The position numbers and the translations under genes were made by a program. From assembly GCF_009618275.1 (NCBI RefSeq), contig NZ_WIAD01000001.1, positions 420,179 to 484,178 of the forward strand: a stretch of 64,000 bases of DNA. The letters are read 5' to 3'. This document shows, one piece after another, positions 46,481 to 56,244 of this stretch (positions within the stretch are counted from its first letter, which is position 1; the number at the start of each line of letters is the position of its first letter). The notes under the pieces were generated by a model that saw only the letters and a program-made list of their open reading frames with translations, had not been told where the DNA came from and made no database searches. The stretch comes from Roseimaritima sediminicola (GTDB lineage: Bacteria > Planctomycetota > Planctomycetia > Pirellulales > Pirellulaceae).

Positions 46481-47005
46481 TCAATCGATGCGTTTGAGAT
46501 CCGTGCGGTAGCTTCGGCCTCGCTCCAGGTACCGCTCGGCGATCCGCTGGAGGTTCTCGACCTCCTCGTCGCTCAGCTCGCGGACTCGCTTGGCGGGGCT
46601 GCCGAGGATCAACGATCGTTCGGGGAACGTCTTGTTCTCGGTCACCAAGGCGCCGGCGGCGACCAAGCTGTGCGCGCCGATCACGGCATTATTCAGTACG
46701 ACCGCCTGCATCCCCACCAGGGCGTGGTCGCCGATCGTACAGCCGTGCAGGGTGGCTTGGTGTCCGACCGTGACGCCGCGTCCGATCCGCAGCGGGCTGC
46801 CGGGGTCGGTATGCAGCACGGCCCCGTCCTGAATGCTGCTGGCCGGGCCGATCTCGATCGGTTCCACGTCGCCCCGCAGCACCGCGCCGGGCCAGAGGTT
46901 CGCTCCGGCAGCCACCGAAACGTCGCCGATGACGGTCGCCTCGGTCGCGATATAGCAATCGTCGGCCAGCTGTGGCCGGCGGTCACCTAGTTGATAGATA
47001 GCCAT
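46481..47005 (-). CDS. Gamma-carbonic anhydrase-like hexapeptide protein
   Basis: A trimeric left-handed beta-helix protein of 174 aa (YrdA/PaaY family). Hexapeptide repeats run from about 15 to 140. Zinc ligands of gamma carbonic anhydrases are present as His in D-G-A-V-L-H-T-D and V-G-H-Q-A-T-L-H-G-C. Family members have carbonic anhydrase or acetyltransferase-like activity, or none; the function is not certain. The C-terminal helix is R-I-A-E-R-Y-L-E-R-G-R. It follows the protease with 39 bases between on this strand. Confidence 0.93.
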   Translation of the reverse strand: MAIYQLGDRRPQLADDCYIATEATVIGDVSVAAGANLWPGAVLRGDVEPIEIGPASSIQDGAVLHTDPGSPLRIGRGVTVGHQATLHGCTIGDHALVGMQAVVLNNAVIGAHSLVAAGALVTENKTFPERSLILGSPAKRVRELSDEEVENLQRIAERYLERGRSYRTDLKRID

Positions 47006-47044
47006 CGTGTCATCCGGCCGAAAGCCCGTTCCTGTGCTGGCGTG

Positions 47045-48730
47045 CTATTTGGCGTTCGCCGGGCGGCCGGCCACGATCTCGCTCTGCGGACTACGTCCCA
47101 ACGCGATCGCTCGCTGCAGCACGGCGTCTTCGTCGAACGAGGCGATGCGGCCGTCGTCGGTGGGGCGGGCGGCCATGTAGGTCTTGGCCTGTGGAACGGT
47201 CGGCGAGACGCCGCGTCCACTGATCGCCGTACGGTTGGGCGAGTAGAACTTGGCGGTCGTCAAGCACAGCCCCACCTTCACCGCTTGCATTCGAAAGATG
47301 CCCTGCACGCTGCCCTTGCCGTAGGTCCGTTCGCCGACCAGTTCGCCGCGATCGTGATCGGCGATCGCTCCGGCAAAGATCTCGCTGGCACTGGCGCTGT
47401 CGCCGTCGATCAAGACGGTCAGCGGAACGCTCCACGTGTTCGGGCGATGCGAACGGTAGTCGTAGTTTTCGCGAGCGTTGCGTCCCCGGGTCAGCACGAT
47501 GTCGCCGGCGGAGATGAAGCGATCGGCCACTTCGACCGCCGCGGTCAACAACCCGCCGGGGTTGCCGCGAACATCGACGATCAAGCGACGCATGCCCTGA
47601 CGATGCAGCTTCCACAGCCCGGCTTCGAAATCACGAGCCGTGGTCTTTTGAAAGTTGGTCAGTCGCATGTAACCGATGCCGTGCTCGGCGTCCACGATCC
47701 GCACGTCTTCCACGCTGGGGACATCCACGCGGCGACGCTGGATATTCAAATCTCGCGGGGTGCCGTCGGCACCGACGACCGAAACCGAGACATAACTGTT
47801 CTCCGGTCCCCGCAGCAGGTCCGCGGCGTAGTCGGGATTGACCGACGCGGTCATCGATTGCTCGACTCGCGTGATGGCTTCGCCGGCGACGATCCCCGCC
47901 GCATCGGCCGGTCCACCGGGAATCACATTGACGATCCGCAAACGGTCCTCTTCGGCTTTCAGTTCCACGCCCAAGCCGACAAAGTTGCCTTCGATGTTGG
48001 CAAAAGTCTCTTCCAGCTGGCTGGGCGTCAGAAAGCGCGAGTACGGATCCAGCGTGCCGATCGCTCCGCACACGAATTCAAAGACGGTCGCCGTCCCGGC
48101 CAGCCCCAGTTCCTGCCGGGCCAGTCCGGCGACGTACGCCACGGTGGCCCGCAGATCAAAGCGGCTGGTGGCCGGTCGATCGGTCGTATGTCGGTGGACG
48201 TTCAAGCGGAACGCTTCGATCTGATCGGGCGTGGCGTCGGGCAGCATGCGGTCGATGAAATCGCTTTCGGTCAGAGCGACTTCCAGCGAGGCGGTCCCGT
48301 TGATCAACAGACGCTGCCAATCGGCGGAATCCACATAGTGCGTCTCCAGGTTGGCCAGCACTTCCGCGTACAGGTCCAGCGCCTGCTGGGTGCTGGTCTG
48401 ACGGACCGCGGCCAGGTAGCTGGTGTCTTGGTAGCGGCGATTGACATCGAAATGCAACCGGCTGATCAACAACCGCTGCTGCAGTTGGGCGTCGCCCTCG
48501 TGACGGCGCAGTGCGCCCTCGTAGTGCTGGATGGCTTCGCCCCAGTCACGGGCGGTTTCCAGTTCGATTCCCCGGGCCAGATCTTCAGCGGCCGTCGTGG
48601 TTGCGGCGGCGGAGTGGGGCTGTGCGGCCGCTGGGGGCCCGGCCCACAGATGTCCAGGGGCGGCGAGCAACAACGTGACTGCGAACAGTCCAGCGGCCAA
48701 GGCGGCGGGGACGTTGACTTTCATGCGCAT
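47045..48730 (-). CDS. S41 carboxy-terminal processing protease
   Basis: An exported protease of 561 aa from the CtpA/Prc family. The signal peptide is A-A-L-A-A-G-L-F-A-V-T-L-L-L-A-A-P. A PDZ domain lies at about 285-375 (F-V-G-L-G-V-E-L; I-P-G-G-P-A-D-A-A-G-I). The catalytic Ser is in G-D-S-A-S-A-S-E-I and the Lys in T-Y-G-K-G-S-V-Q, with D-V-R-G-N-P-G-G before them. I chose the ATG at 48730 (GGA nearby); the ATG at 48724 is possible. It trims C-termini of periplasmic proteins by family knowledge. Confidence 0.94.
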   Translation of the reverse strand: MRMKVNVPAALAAGLFAVTLLLAAPGHLWAGPPAAAQPHSAAATTTAAEDLARGIELETARDWGEAIQHYEGALRRHEGDAQLQQRLLISRLHFDVNRRYQDTSYLAAVRQTSTQQALDLYAEVLANLETHYVDSADWQRLLINGTASLEVALTESDFIDRMLPDATPDQIEAFRLNVHRHTTDRPATSRFDLRATVAYVAGLARQELGLAGTATVFEFVCGAIGTLDPYSRFLTPSQLEETFANIEGNFVGLGVELKAEEDRLRIVNVIPGGPADAAGIVAGEAITRVEQSMTASVNPDYAADLLRGPENSYVSVSVVGADGTPRDLNIQRRRVDVPSVEDVRIVDAEHGIGYMRLTNFQKTTARDFEAGLWKLHRQGMRRLIVDVRGNPGGLLTAAVEVADRFISAGDIVLTRGRNARENYDYRSHRPNTWSVPLTVLIDGDSASASEIFAGAIADHDRGELVGERTYGKGSVQGIFRMQAVKVGLCLTTAKFYSPNRTAISGRGVSPTVPQAKTYMAARPTDDGRIASFDEDAVLQRAIALGRSPQSEIVAGRPANAK

Positions 48731-49322
48731 GTTTCCGTCGGGCGCGTAACAAAGAATCGACGGGAGGCGTGTCGATTCGGCCGCGTCGGTAAAGCCCACG
48801 GCCAAGTGAATATAGGTCACAAAAAATGCCCGGTCAAAAAAACGTCACCGCCTTTTCAGCCTCCAATCCGCTCAACCGGAACAAGCCGGCGGCCGGACGT
48901 GGGGTTATGCCTACTGGGCTAACCAGTGGGGAAAGATCGGGACGAAATTTCTAGCAATCCGCCATCCTTTTTGGATCTGACGGTGCCGTCCATCGATCGC
49001 TGGGGCAGTGGTTCTGCCACTGCTCGATCTCGATGGCGCGCGTCCCGGCGCAAGAAAAGGCCCGCGTCATCCTCCGGGGCCTTGTGGGCGTCAATGCAAC
49101 CATACGCATCGCCCGGACCGTGGGCAAGCCTCGCTGGAACCCAAAAAATGCTCCGCAGCCCGCTCCGCCCGCGGTTGCCCTTCGCCGCCCTTGACGGTTG
49201 TAAAGGCTGCCGCCCTAGTCAGTCCGCACGGTTTCTTAGACGATAGCGGTTCGCCCGTGCCTGTTTCCTTGCCCGTTCCTGCTTGACCCTCAGCGGTGTG
49301 AGCCATTTCCGCGACCGAAAAC
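48731..49322. other. Intergenic, divergent; one small hairpin
   Basis: A 592-base stretch between the divergent protease and the menaquinone cluster. The only structure I see is the hairpin GCAGTGG-TTCTG-CCACTGC at 49005-49023. Several short open frames exist but have no recognisable product. The promoter of the ubiE-led cluster should be here, near the right end. Confidence 0.6.
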
Positions 49323-50264
49323 ATGCCTTCATCCGATCCAGGCAACCTTTCCGACCCGCTGCCCGGCCAGCCCCCGAGCGACGTGCCCACGGACCAGCCG
49401 GACGCCTCGCCCGCGCCGCTGGACAAAAACCCCGCGCCGCTGGACAAAACCCCCGCCCCGCTGGACAAGACCCCCGCGCCGCTGGACAAAACCCCCGCGC
49501 CGCTGGACAAGAGCGGCGCGCGGGTGCGCGAGATGTTTCGCCAAATCGCACCCCGCTACGACGCGATGAACCATCTGCTGTCGATGAATATCGATCGCCT
49601 GTGGCGGCGAGCGGCGGTGGGGCGCCTGCGCGTCGACGGCACCGCTCCGATCCTGGACGTTTGCACAGGAACCGGAGACTTGGCCCTGGCGATCAGCCGG
49701 CGGTATCCGGAAGTCCCCGTGGTGGGCTCGGATTTCTGTTTCGCCATGCTGCAGATCGCCCAGCAGAAAGCGGCGGCGGTGCGCTCGCCCGGTCGCTCTG
49801 CCAGCCCGAGCGACACGGCCGATGCTGCGGACGAGGCCGCGGCCGCACCGGTTACGTTCCTCGAAGCCGACGCCCAAGCGCTGCCGTTTCCCGACGCGGC
49901 GTTCCAGTGCGTTACGGTCGCGTTCGGTTTGCGAAACGTCGCCGATACCGATCGCGGTTTGGCCGAAATGACCCGCGTGTGCCAACCCGGCGGACAGGTG
50001 ATGGTGCTGGAGTTCAGCCAACCCACGCTGCCGGTGCTCAAGCAGGTTTACGGCGGTTATTTTCGGTACGTGCTGCCCCGCATCGGCCAGTGGTTCGCAT
50101 CCAATGACAAGTCGGCTTACAAGTATCTTCCTGAATCGGTTGGCCAGTTTCCTTCGGGACAAGCGTTGTTGGATCGGATGCAGGCGGCCGGCCTGACCGA
50201 TACGCGGGTGCGACCGTTGACCTTCGGCGTGGCCAGTATCTACGAGGGACGCAAACCGGCATGA
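49323..50264 (+). CDS. ubiE: Menaquinone methyltransferase UbiE/MenG
   Basis: A SAM-dependent C-methyltransferase of 313 aa for the last step of menaquinone synthesis. Family marks are [16 protein letters not shown], the SAM motif [10 protein letters not shown] and F-G-L-R-N-V-A-D. The N-terminus carries about 70 extra residues with five copies of P-A-P-L-D-K-T/N (21-bp tandem units around 49410-49510), which is unusual for the family. An acidic insert (about 155-175) is also seen. It opens the menaquinone cluster and overlaps ubiX by four bases. Confidence 0.95.
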   Translation: MPSSDPGNLSDPLPGQPPSDVPTDQPDASPAPLDKNPAPLDKTPAPLDKTPAPLDKTPAPLDKSGARVREMFRQIAPRYDAMNHLLSMNIDRLWRRAAVGRLRVDGTAPILDVCTGTGDLALAISRRYPEVPVVGSDFCFAMLQIAQQKAAAVRSPGRSASPSDTADAADEAAAAPVTFLEADAQALPFPDAAFQCVTVAFGLRNVADTDRGLAEMTRVCQPGGQVMVLEFSQPTLPVLKQVYGGYFRYVLPRIGQWFASNDKSAYKYLPESVGQFPSGQALLDRMQAAGLTDTRVRPLTFGVASIYEGRKPA

Positions 50265-50926
50265 GTGAACAACCGATCGTGGTCGCCATCACCGGGGCCA
50301 GCGGAGCGGTGTACGCGGTGCGTCTGCTGCAGGTTCTGGCGGCGGCCCAGCGGAGCGTGCATCTGACGATCAGCCCCTCGGGCGCGACCGTGATCCAGCA
50401 GGAGTTGGGCTTGGAGCTGGATCTGCGGCGGTTCCGGCCCGAAACGCTGCTGGACTACCGCCCGGAGTGGGCAAAGGCCGAAGGCGATGCGTCTGCAAAC
50501 CGCTCGGCACCACCGACCACTGCGCCGGCGGAACATGCGATCCACTACCACCATTACCAGGATTACATGACGCCGATCGCCAGCGGATCGTTCCTGACCG
50601 CCGGCATGGTCGTGTGCCCGTGCAGCGGCAGCACGCTGAGTGCGATCGCTCGCAGCGCGTCGGCGAATCTGGTCCAGCGAGCTGCGGAAGTGCATTTGAA
50701 GGAACATCGAAAACTGGTCATCGTGCCCCGGGAGACGCCGCTGTCGGTGTTTCAGCTGGAGAACATGCACCGGTTGGCCGGCGCGGGAGCGGTCGTGTTG
50801 CCGGCCATGCCCGGCTGGTACCACGGCGTCAGCAGTCTGTCGGACCTGGTGGATTTTGTGGTGGGGCGCATTTTGGATCAGTTGGGATTACCGAACCGGT
50901 TGATCGATCGTTGGGGGGAAACATGA
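50261..50926 (+). CDS. ubiX: UbiX-type flavin prenyltransferase
   Basis: Makes prenylated FMN, the cofactor of UbiD-type decarboxylases. In the futalosine pathway the UbiX/UbiD-like pair removes the naphthoate carboxyl group. The 221-aa protein starts with [12 protein letters not shown] and contains [15 protein letters not shown] and V-P-R-E-T-P-L-S, all flavoprotein signatures. Start and stop overlap the neighbours by four bases each, so the three genes are translationally coupled. No UbiD-like gene is in the window. Confidence 0.96.
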   Translation: MSEQPIVVAITGASGAVYAVRLLQVLAAAQRSVHLTISPSGATVIQQELGLELDLRRFRPETLLDYRPEWAKAEGDASANRSAPPTTAPAEHAIHYHHYQDYMTPIASGSFLTAGMVVCPCSGSTLSAIARSASANLVQRAAEVHLKEHRKLVIVPRETPLSVFQLENMHRLAGAGAVVLPAMPGWYHGVSSLSDLVDFVVGRILDQLGLPNRLIDRWGET

Positions 50927-51861
50927 CCGCGACCACGACTCCCGCGACCCGCGGTCGCTTGCGGATGATGCTGGAGATGATTCGCTTCAGCCACACGATC
51001 TTTGCTCTGCCGTTTGCGGCGCTTGCGCTGCTGATGGCGCTGCGCATCCCGGAGGCCGATGGCTCGGCCGCGAGTGTCGGCTGGATCGAGGCCTTGGCGC
51101 TATTGCTGTGCATGGTGTTTGCGCGCAGCACCGCCATGGCGTTCAACCGCTTGGTCGACAGCCGGATCGACGCGGCCAATCCGCGTACGGCCGGTCGTCA
51201 TCTGCCGGCCGGCTTGCTTTCCCGCCGCGAAGTCACGGTGTTCGCGATCGCGTGTGCGGTGGGGTTTGTGCTGGCCTGTGCCTTGTTCCTGCCCAACTGG
51301 ATCCCCTTGGCCGGGGCCCTGCCGGTGTTGGCGTTTTTGTGCGGCTACAGCTTGGCCAAACGCTTTACGTCCGCCGCTCACCTGTGGCTGGGCATCGCGC
51401 TCAGCCTGGCGCCCATCTGCGTGTGGTTGGCGGTGCGGGGCGAAAGCTTTTTGGAGGATCCGGCCGAGCTCTGGCCAGCGGTGATTTTGGCCGCTGCGGT
51501 GGCCCTCTGGGTGACCGGCTTTGACATCATCTATGCCTGTCAGGATGAAAGCTTTGATCGCCGCGCGGGCCTGCGCAGCATTCCGGCCCGACTGGGCACG
51601 GCCGGTGCCCTGCGTCTGGCGGCCGTTTGCCACGGGGCGATGGTGGTGGGATTGCTGTTGCTGCCGTGGATCGAAGACGGTTTAGGCTGGGCCACGGTGT
51701 ACTACGTCGCGCTGGCGTTGATCGCGGCCCTGTTGCTTTACGAACATTCCCTGGTACGCCCCGACGACCTCGAGCGCGTCAACACGGCCTTCTTCCATGT
51801 CAACGCGACGATTAGTATCGTCATCCTGGTGGCGGCCGGAATCGACAGCTACCTGGTCTGA
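50923..51861 (+). CDS. mqnP: UbiA-family prenyltransferase (MqnP-like)
   Basis: An integral-membrane prenyltransferase of 312 aa with eight or nine helices. It attaches the polyprenyl chain to the naphthoate ring. The two Asp-rich motifs are N-R-L-V-D-S-R-I-D and D-x-x-Y-A-C-Q-D-E-S-F-D (here D-I-I-Y-A-C-Q-D), which bind the prenyl diphosphate through Mg2+. The ATG at 50923 overlaps ubiX; a longer frame extends upstream but is a shadow in ubiX. Position in a futalosine cluster favours the MqnP assignment over ubiquinone UbiA. Confidence 0.93.
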   Translation: MTATTTPATRGRLRMMLEMIRFSHTIFALPFAALALLMALRIPEADGSAASVGWIEALALLLCMVFARSTAMAFNRLVDSRIDAANPRTAGRHLPAGLLSRREVTVFAIACAVGFVLACALFLPNWIPLAGALPVLAFLCGYSLAKRFTSAAHLWLGIALSLAPICVWLAVRGESFLEDPAELWPAVILAAAVALWVTGFDIIYACQDESFDRRAGLRSIPARLGTAGALRLAAVCHGAMVVGLLLLPWIEDGLGWATVYYVALALIAALLLYEHSLVRPDDLERVNTAFFHVNATISIVILVAAGIDSYLV

Positions 51862-51898
51862 GGTCGCTCGCTTGCCACGACTCTAGAATGCGGAAATC

Positions 51899-53068
51899 AT
51901 GAATCAAACCGAACGAAACGCTCGCTTTCGCGAAATCCGAGACAAGGTCGAAGCCGGCCAGCGACTGTCGCTGGACGATGGGCTGTTGTTGTACGACCCG
52001 GAGGTGCCGCTGCAGGAAGTCGGCATGTTGGCTAACTACGTTCGCGAGCAGAAGAACGGCAACGTCGGCTACTACAACATCAACACGCACCTCAATCCCA
52101 CCAACGTGTGCGTGTACCGCTGCCGGTTCTGTGCGTTCCGGTCGGACCTCCGCGACCCGAAAGGGTACGCGATGTCCGACGAACAGATCTTGGCGCGGGG
52201 CCAGGAAGCCACCGACAACGGCTGCACCGAGATGCACATCGTGGGCGGGCTGCACCACCAGCGTCCCTACACGTGGTATCGCGACCTGATCTCGCTGCTG
52301 CATGAGAACTATCCGCAGATCCATCTGAAGGCCTGGACGGCGGTCGAAATTAATTGGTTTGAATTTCAGACCAAGAAAAGCGTCCGCTGGGTGCTGGAGG
52401 ATATGCGCGAGGCCGGCCTGGGCAGCATGCCCGGCGGCGGTGCCGAGATCTTTCACCCGGAGATCCGCGACCAGTTGTGCGAGCACAAGGCCAACACGCA
52501 CGCCTGGCTGGACATCCACCAGAACGCCCATGAGATCGGCTTGCGAACCAACTGCACGATGCTGTACGGGCATCTGGAAAAGGCGTATCACCGGATCGAC
52601 CACCTGATGCGGCTGCGCGAATTGCAGGACCGTACCGGCGGGTTCCAGGTGTTTATTCCGTTGGCTTTCCATCCGGAAAACACCAAACTGGACAACCTGA
52701 AAAAGCCCTCGGCCCTGATGGACTTGCGAACCATGGCGGTCAGCCGTTTGATGCTGGACAACATCCAACACATCAAGGCCTACTGGATCATGCTCGGGAT
52801 CGGCACCGCCCAGACCGCGCTGCAGTACGGCGCCGACGACATCGACGGTACGGTGCGGCACGAATTGATTTATCATGACGCCGGGGCAACCACGCCCGAG
52901 CATTTGACTGTCGAGCAGATCCAGAACTTGATCGCCGAAACGGGACGCGAACCGGTCGAACGCGACACCACTTATCACCGCGTCCATCGCGACCCGGACA
53001 ATTTTGCTAATTGGCGCCGCGGCGAATCGGTCGATGCGGCCGCCGACAGCGCGGCGGTATGTCCGTAG
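51899..53068 (+). CDS. mqnE: Aminofutalosine synthase MqnE
   Basis: A radical SAM enzyme of 389 aa that makes aminodeoxyfutalosine from chorismate-derived enolate and SAM. The cluster motif is C-V-Y-R-C-R-F-C (CxxxCxxC) in the typical context N-I-N-T-H-L-N-P-T-N-V. Downstream are H-I-V-G-G-L-H-H and G-G-G-A-E-I-F. It is 37 bases after the prenyltransferase. mqnA, mqnB and mqnC are not in the window, so the pathway is split between loci. Confidence 0.96.
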   Translation: MNQTERNARFREIRDKVEAGQRLSLDDGLLLYDPEVPLQEVGMLANYVREQKNGNVGYYNINTHLNPTNVCVYRCRFCAFRSDLRDPKGYAMSDEQILARGQEATDNGCTEMHIVGGLHHQRPYTWYRDLISLLHENYPQIHLKAWTAVEINWFEFQTKKSVRWVLEDMREAGLGSMPGGGAEIFHPEIRDQLCEHKANTHAWLDIHQNAHEIGLRTNCTMLYGHLEKAYHRIDHLMRLRELQDRTGGFQVFIPLAFHPENTKLDNLKKPSALMDLRTMAVSRLMLDNIQHIKAYWIMLGIGTAQTALQYGADDIDGTVRHELIYHDAGATTPEHLTVEQIQNLIAETGREPVERDTTYHRVHRDPDNFANWRRGESVDAAADSAAVCP

Positions 53069-53103
53069 TCCACTGCGACGTCTAGCGTGCCCGGGAGGCT
53101 CCG

Positions 53104-54588
53104 TTGAAGAACCGCAAGATCGTGATTGTGGGAGCCGGCCCGGGCGGCCTTGCCGCAGCGATGCAATTGGCGCACGCCGGCGCGGACGTGACCGTCCTGG
53201 AACGTCAGCCGCGCGTGGGCGGGCGGACCTCGGCGATCGAGCGTGAAGGATTCCGTTTCGACTGCGGCCCCACGTTCTTTCTGTACCCCCGCGTTCTGGA
53301 AGAGATCTTCGCGTCGGTGGGGCGTTCGCTGCAGGAAGAGGTTCCGATGCGGCGTCTCCAGACGCAGTACCGGCTGACTTTTGGCGCCGGCGGCCGCTTG
53401 GACTGTTCGGCCGACATGGACGCGATGGACCGCGAGATCGCCGCGCTCAGCCCGGCCGACGTGGGCCAGCTGCGACGCTACATGGATGACAATCGCGGCA
53501 AACTGGCCCGCTTTCGTCCGATCCTCGAATCGCCGTTTCACTCCGCACGGGACCTGCTTCGTCCGTCGGTCTTGAAGGCGGCCGGCCAGCTGCATCCGAT
53601 GCGCTCGCTGGGTGCGGAACTGCAGCGATACTTCAGCGACCCGCGGCTGGTGATCGCCTTTGGATTCCAGGCCAAGTACCTGGGGATGTCGCCGTTTCAG
53701 TGTCCCAGCCTGTTCAGCATCCTGTCGCATCTGGAATACGAATACGGCGTCCATCATCCAATCGGCGGATGCAGCCGAGTCAGCGAGCGGATGGGCGAGA
53801 TCGCTTGCCAGATGGGCGTGGACCTGCGGCTGGGCGAAGAGGTCAAAGCGTTTCAGTTTGCCGGCCGAAGAGTGACCGCGGTCGAGACCGACCAGGATTG
53901 CTATGCGGCCGATGCCTGCGTGATCAATGCCGACTTTGCCGCCGCGATGCAGCGGCTGGTTCCGAATCGCCTGCGGCGCCGCTGGAAGGACCGGACGCTG
54001 GAGCGTAAACGTTACTCGTGCAGCACGTTCATGTTGTACCTGGGCATCGAAGGCCGGTACGACCTGCCTCATCACAACATCCACATCGCCGCCGACTACG
54101 ACCAGAACTTACAGGACATCGAACAACACCATCGCCTCAGCGACGATCCCTCGTTCTATGTGCAGAACGCCGGCGTGACCGATTCCACGCTGGCTCCCGA
54201 GGGACATAGCACCCTGTACGTGTTGGTGCCGGTCAGCCACATGCACTCGTCGATCGACTGGCAGCGTGAGGCACCGGCGTATCGCGAGCGGGTTCTGGAT
54301 CGGCTGGCCCAGATCGGTATCGAGGACGTGCGGCGACGGATTCGCGTCGAACACATGATCACGCCAGCCGACTGGCAGGACCAGCATCACATCTACCGCG
54401 GCGCCACGTTTAATCTGGCGCACAACCTTGGCCAAATGCTGCACCGCCGTCCCGGCAATCGCTTCGGCGACTTGGACGGCGTGTACCTGGTGGGCGGCGG
54501 AACGCATCCCGGCAGCGGTTTGCCGGTGATCTACGAGTCCAGCCGAATCACCAGCAAATTGATCGTTCAGGACCTGCAACTCCGATGA
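53104..54588 (+). CDS. CrtI/phytoene-desaturase-like flavoenzyme
   Basis: An FAD-dependent enzyme of 494 aa of the CrtI type. The N-terminal dinucleotide motif is [13 protein letters not shown] and the GG-doublet follows (R-V-G-G-R-T). The C-terminal signature is [11 protein letters not shown]. The start is a TTG at 53104; GGGAGG sits five bases upstream and no ATG precedes the motif. It overlaps mqnD by four bases. A carotenoid desaturase role is expected by family; its place in the menaquinone cluster raises the option of a quinone-side-chain or related lipid substrate, which is inference. Confidence 0.9.
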   Translation: MKNRKIVIVGAGPGGLAAAMQLAHAGADVTVLERQPRVGGRTSAIEREGFRFDCGPTFFLYPRVLEEIFASVGRSLQEEVPMRRLQTQYRLTFGAGGRLDCSADMDAMDREIAALSPADVGQLRRYMDDNRGKLARFRPILESPFHSARDLLRPSVLKAAGQLHPMRSLGAELQRYFSDPRLVIAFGFQAKYLGMSPFQCPSLFSILSHLEYEYGVHHPIGGCSRVSERMGEIACQMGVDLRLGEEVKAFQFAGRRVTAVETDQDCYAADACVINADFAAAMQRLVPNRLRRRWKDRTLERKRYSCSTFMLYLGIEGRYDLPHHNIHIAADYDQNLQDIEQHHRLSDDPSFYVQNAGVTDSTLAPEGHSTLYVLVPVSHMHSSIDWQREAPAYRERVLDRLAQIGIEDVRRRIRVEHMITPADWQDQHHIYRGATFNLAHNLGQMLHRRPGNRFGDLDGVYLVGGGTHPGSGLPVIYESSRITSKLIVQDLQLR

Positions 54589-55457
54589 CTCCAGCGACCT
54601 CCTTTGTGACTTCCGGTTCGGGCCCGACCACGGTGCGGTTGGGCATCTCGACCTGTCCCAACGACACGTTTGCGTTTGCCGGCTTGTTGGAGGGTCGTGT
54701 CGACACCGGCGGCCTGCGGTTTGAGATTGAATTGTTGGATATCCAGCAATTAAACGACCGCTTGTTCGCGGGCGATTTCGCTGCGGCGAAGACCAGTTTT
54801 CATGCGGCGTTGCTGCTGGGCGAACAGACGGTTGTGTTGCCCAGCGGATCGGCGTTGGGGTTTGGCGTGGGCCCGCTGCTGTTGGCATCGCGGCCGGAAA
54901 CGCGTCCCGAATCGATGGACCAGCGAACTTTGTTGCCCGGCCGCCACACCACCGCCGCCCTGCTGTACCAGTTGTTTTATGGCGGGTGTACGCGAAGTGA
55001 TCACGTTGTGTTTTCGGAGATCATGCCGCAACTGAAAACCGGTCAAGCCGATTTCGGAGTGTGCATTCACGAAGGTCGATTCACGTGGCAGCAGGAAGGG
55101 CTCAGCCTGGTCGAGGACCTCGGCACGCGTTGGGAACAGACCACGGGATCGCCATTGCCGCTGGGCGGCCTGGTCGCTCGCCGCAGCCTGCCCAGCGCGA
55201 CGATTCACAGCATCCAGGACGTGGTGCGGCGATCGCTGGAGATGGCCCTCGAGGATCCGGATTCGGCTCTGCCGCAGATGCGTCGTTACGCCCAGGAATT
55301 CGACGACCGCGTTTTGATGCAGCACGTCGAACTGTACGTCAACGACTGGACGGTGGACCTGGGTGAGGAAGGCCGTCGAGCCCTCGCGGCGCTGTCGCAG
55401 CAAGCCAAACGCTGCGGAGTGATCCCCGCGGACGGCCAAGATCTGGTTGTCTTCTAA
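54585..55457 (+). CDS. mqnD: 1,4-dihydroxy-6-naphthoate synthase MqnD
   Basis: Cleaves cyclic dehypoxanthine futalosine to 1,4-dihydroxy-6-naphthoate. The protein (290 aa) starts with [10 protein letters not shown], contains [10 protein letters not shown], and the signature [12 protein letters not shown] and [10 protein letters not shown], all typical of MqnD rather than MqnA. It overlaps the CrtI-like gene by ATGA. Its stop codon TAA is the first three bases of a repeat element at 55455. Confidence 0.96.
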   Translation: MTPATSFVTSGSGPTTVRLGISTCPNDTFAFAGLLEGRVDTGGLRFEIELLDIQQLNDRLFAGDFAAAKTSFHAALLLGEQTVVLPSGSALGFGVGPLLLASRPETRPESMDQRTLLPGRHTTAALLYQLFYGGCTRSDHVVFSEIMPQLKTGQADFGVCIHEGRFTWQQEGLSLVEDLGTRWEQTTGSPLPLGGLVARRSLPSATIHSIQDVVRRSLEMALEDPDSALPQMRRYAQEFDDRVLMQHVELYVNDWTVDLGEEGRRALAALSQQAKRCGVIPADGQDLVVF

Positions 55458-55550
55458 GCACGTCGCAACATTTAATTCGGCTTTACTCTCCCGCTGCGCG
55501 GGAGGGTGTTGTCGCGGGGTTTCACCGAAAGATTTATGCCGACGTGCTTA
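55455..55550. mobile_element. Short MITE-like element, simple copy
   Basis: A 96-bp element with terminal inverted repeats TAAGCACGTCG (55455-55465) and CGACGTGCTTA (55540-55550) and a central hairpin CTCTCCCGCTGCGCGGGAG. It matches the inner element at 39084-39255 at all but four positions, after removing the 76-bp insertion there. Its first bases form the mqnD stop. Confidence 0.9.
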
Positions 55551-55672
55551 GCAGTCCCGGTCAAGATATACCGCAGAGCGGAGGGCATGACCGCAATCTC
55601 CCCGGCGCTCCTCCGCGACCTCGGCGGTTATTTTCTTTCCAGCTCCTGATTCGGTATTTGCCGGCGCCAAAA

Positions 55673-55711
55673 CGCAACAACCCGTCGACCGGCTGGCGGT
55701 CGACGGGTTGT
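55673..55711 (-). terminator. Probable terminator of the Cys-rich gene
   Basis: Palindrome ACAACCCGTCGACCG/CGGTCGACGGGTTGT with a five-base loop. On the minus strand it is followed within a few bases by TTTT. It lies about 60 bases past the stop of the Cys-rich gene. Confidence 0.7.
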
Positions 55712-55770
55712 GGGTGATTCCGACGCAACGGGTGCGTCGCAGTTGGGTGTAGCGAAACAGAGATCGCTAC

Positions 55771-56244
55771 TTAGAATCCGCAGGTCGGCTCGCAGCCGCA
55801 AACCGGCTCGCAGCAGTCGTGGTGGTGGTGACGCTTGCCGAACAGTTTGTCGAACAGGCCACAACCTTTCTTGGGAGCGCAAACGGGCTCGCATCCGCAA
55901 GCCGGTTCGGCGTAGCAAGGGGCGGCGACTTCGCAGCCACAGGCCGGTTCGCTGTACACTTCGCAGCCACAAGCCGGCTCGCAGCAATCGTGGTGGCTGT
56001 GCTTCTTGCTGAAAATGCCTTTCAGGCGATCGCACAGCGAACGCTTGGGCGGGCAGCAAGGATCGACTTCGCAGCCGCAAGCGGGAGCGACTTCGCAGCC
56101 GCAGACCGGTTCGCAAGCCGGAGCGTCACAACAGGAATCGCAACCACTACCGAAGTGGTGGCCGAACAGGCCGAAGGCGCTGGCGTTTGCCGAGCTGCCG
56201 ATGATCATCGCAGCGGCCAACAAAACAGGTGCAAGTACTCGCAT
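55771..56244 (-). CDS. Exported Cys/His-rich repeat protein
   Basis: A 157-aa protein with a signal peptide (V-L-L-A-A-A-M-I-I-G-S-S-A-N-A-S-A). The mature part has about 27 cysteines, many as E-P-A-C-G-C-E or C-C-E-P-V-C-G-C-E units, and two His-rich segments (K-K-H-S-H-H-D-C-C and K-R-H-H-H-H-D-C-C) in an internal duplication L-x-K/G-x-F-x-K-x-H. Metal binding or a disulfide-linked surface layer are possible. It is related to other planctomycete Cys-rich proteins by appearance only; function unknown. The ATG at 56244 fits the signal. Confidence 0.9.
   Translation of the reverse strand: MRVLAPVLLAAAMIIGSSANASAFGLFGHHFGSGCDSCCDAPACEPVCGCEVAPACGCEVDPCCPPKRSLCDRLKGIFSKKHSHHDCCEPACGCEVYSEPACGCEVAAPCYAEPACGCEPVCAPKKGCGLFDKLFGKRHHHHDCCEPVCGCEPTCGF

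Noticed and set aside
50467..51861. Long 464-aa start for the prenyltransferase
   Set aside because: The extra 152 codons lie in a shadow frame of ubiX; the ATG at 50923 has the family N-terminus.
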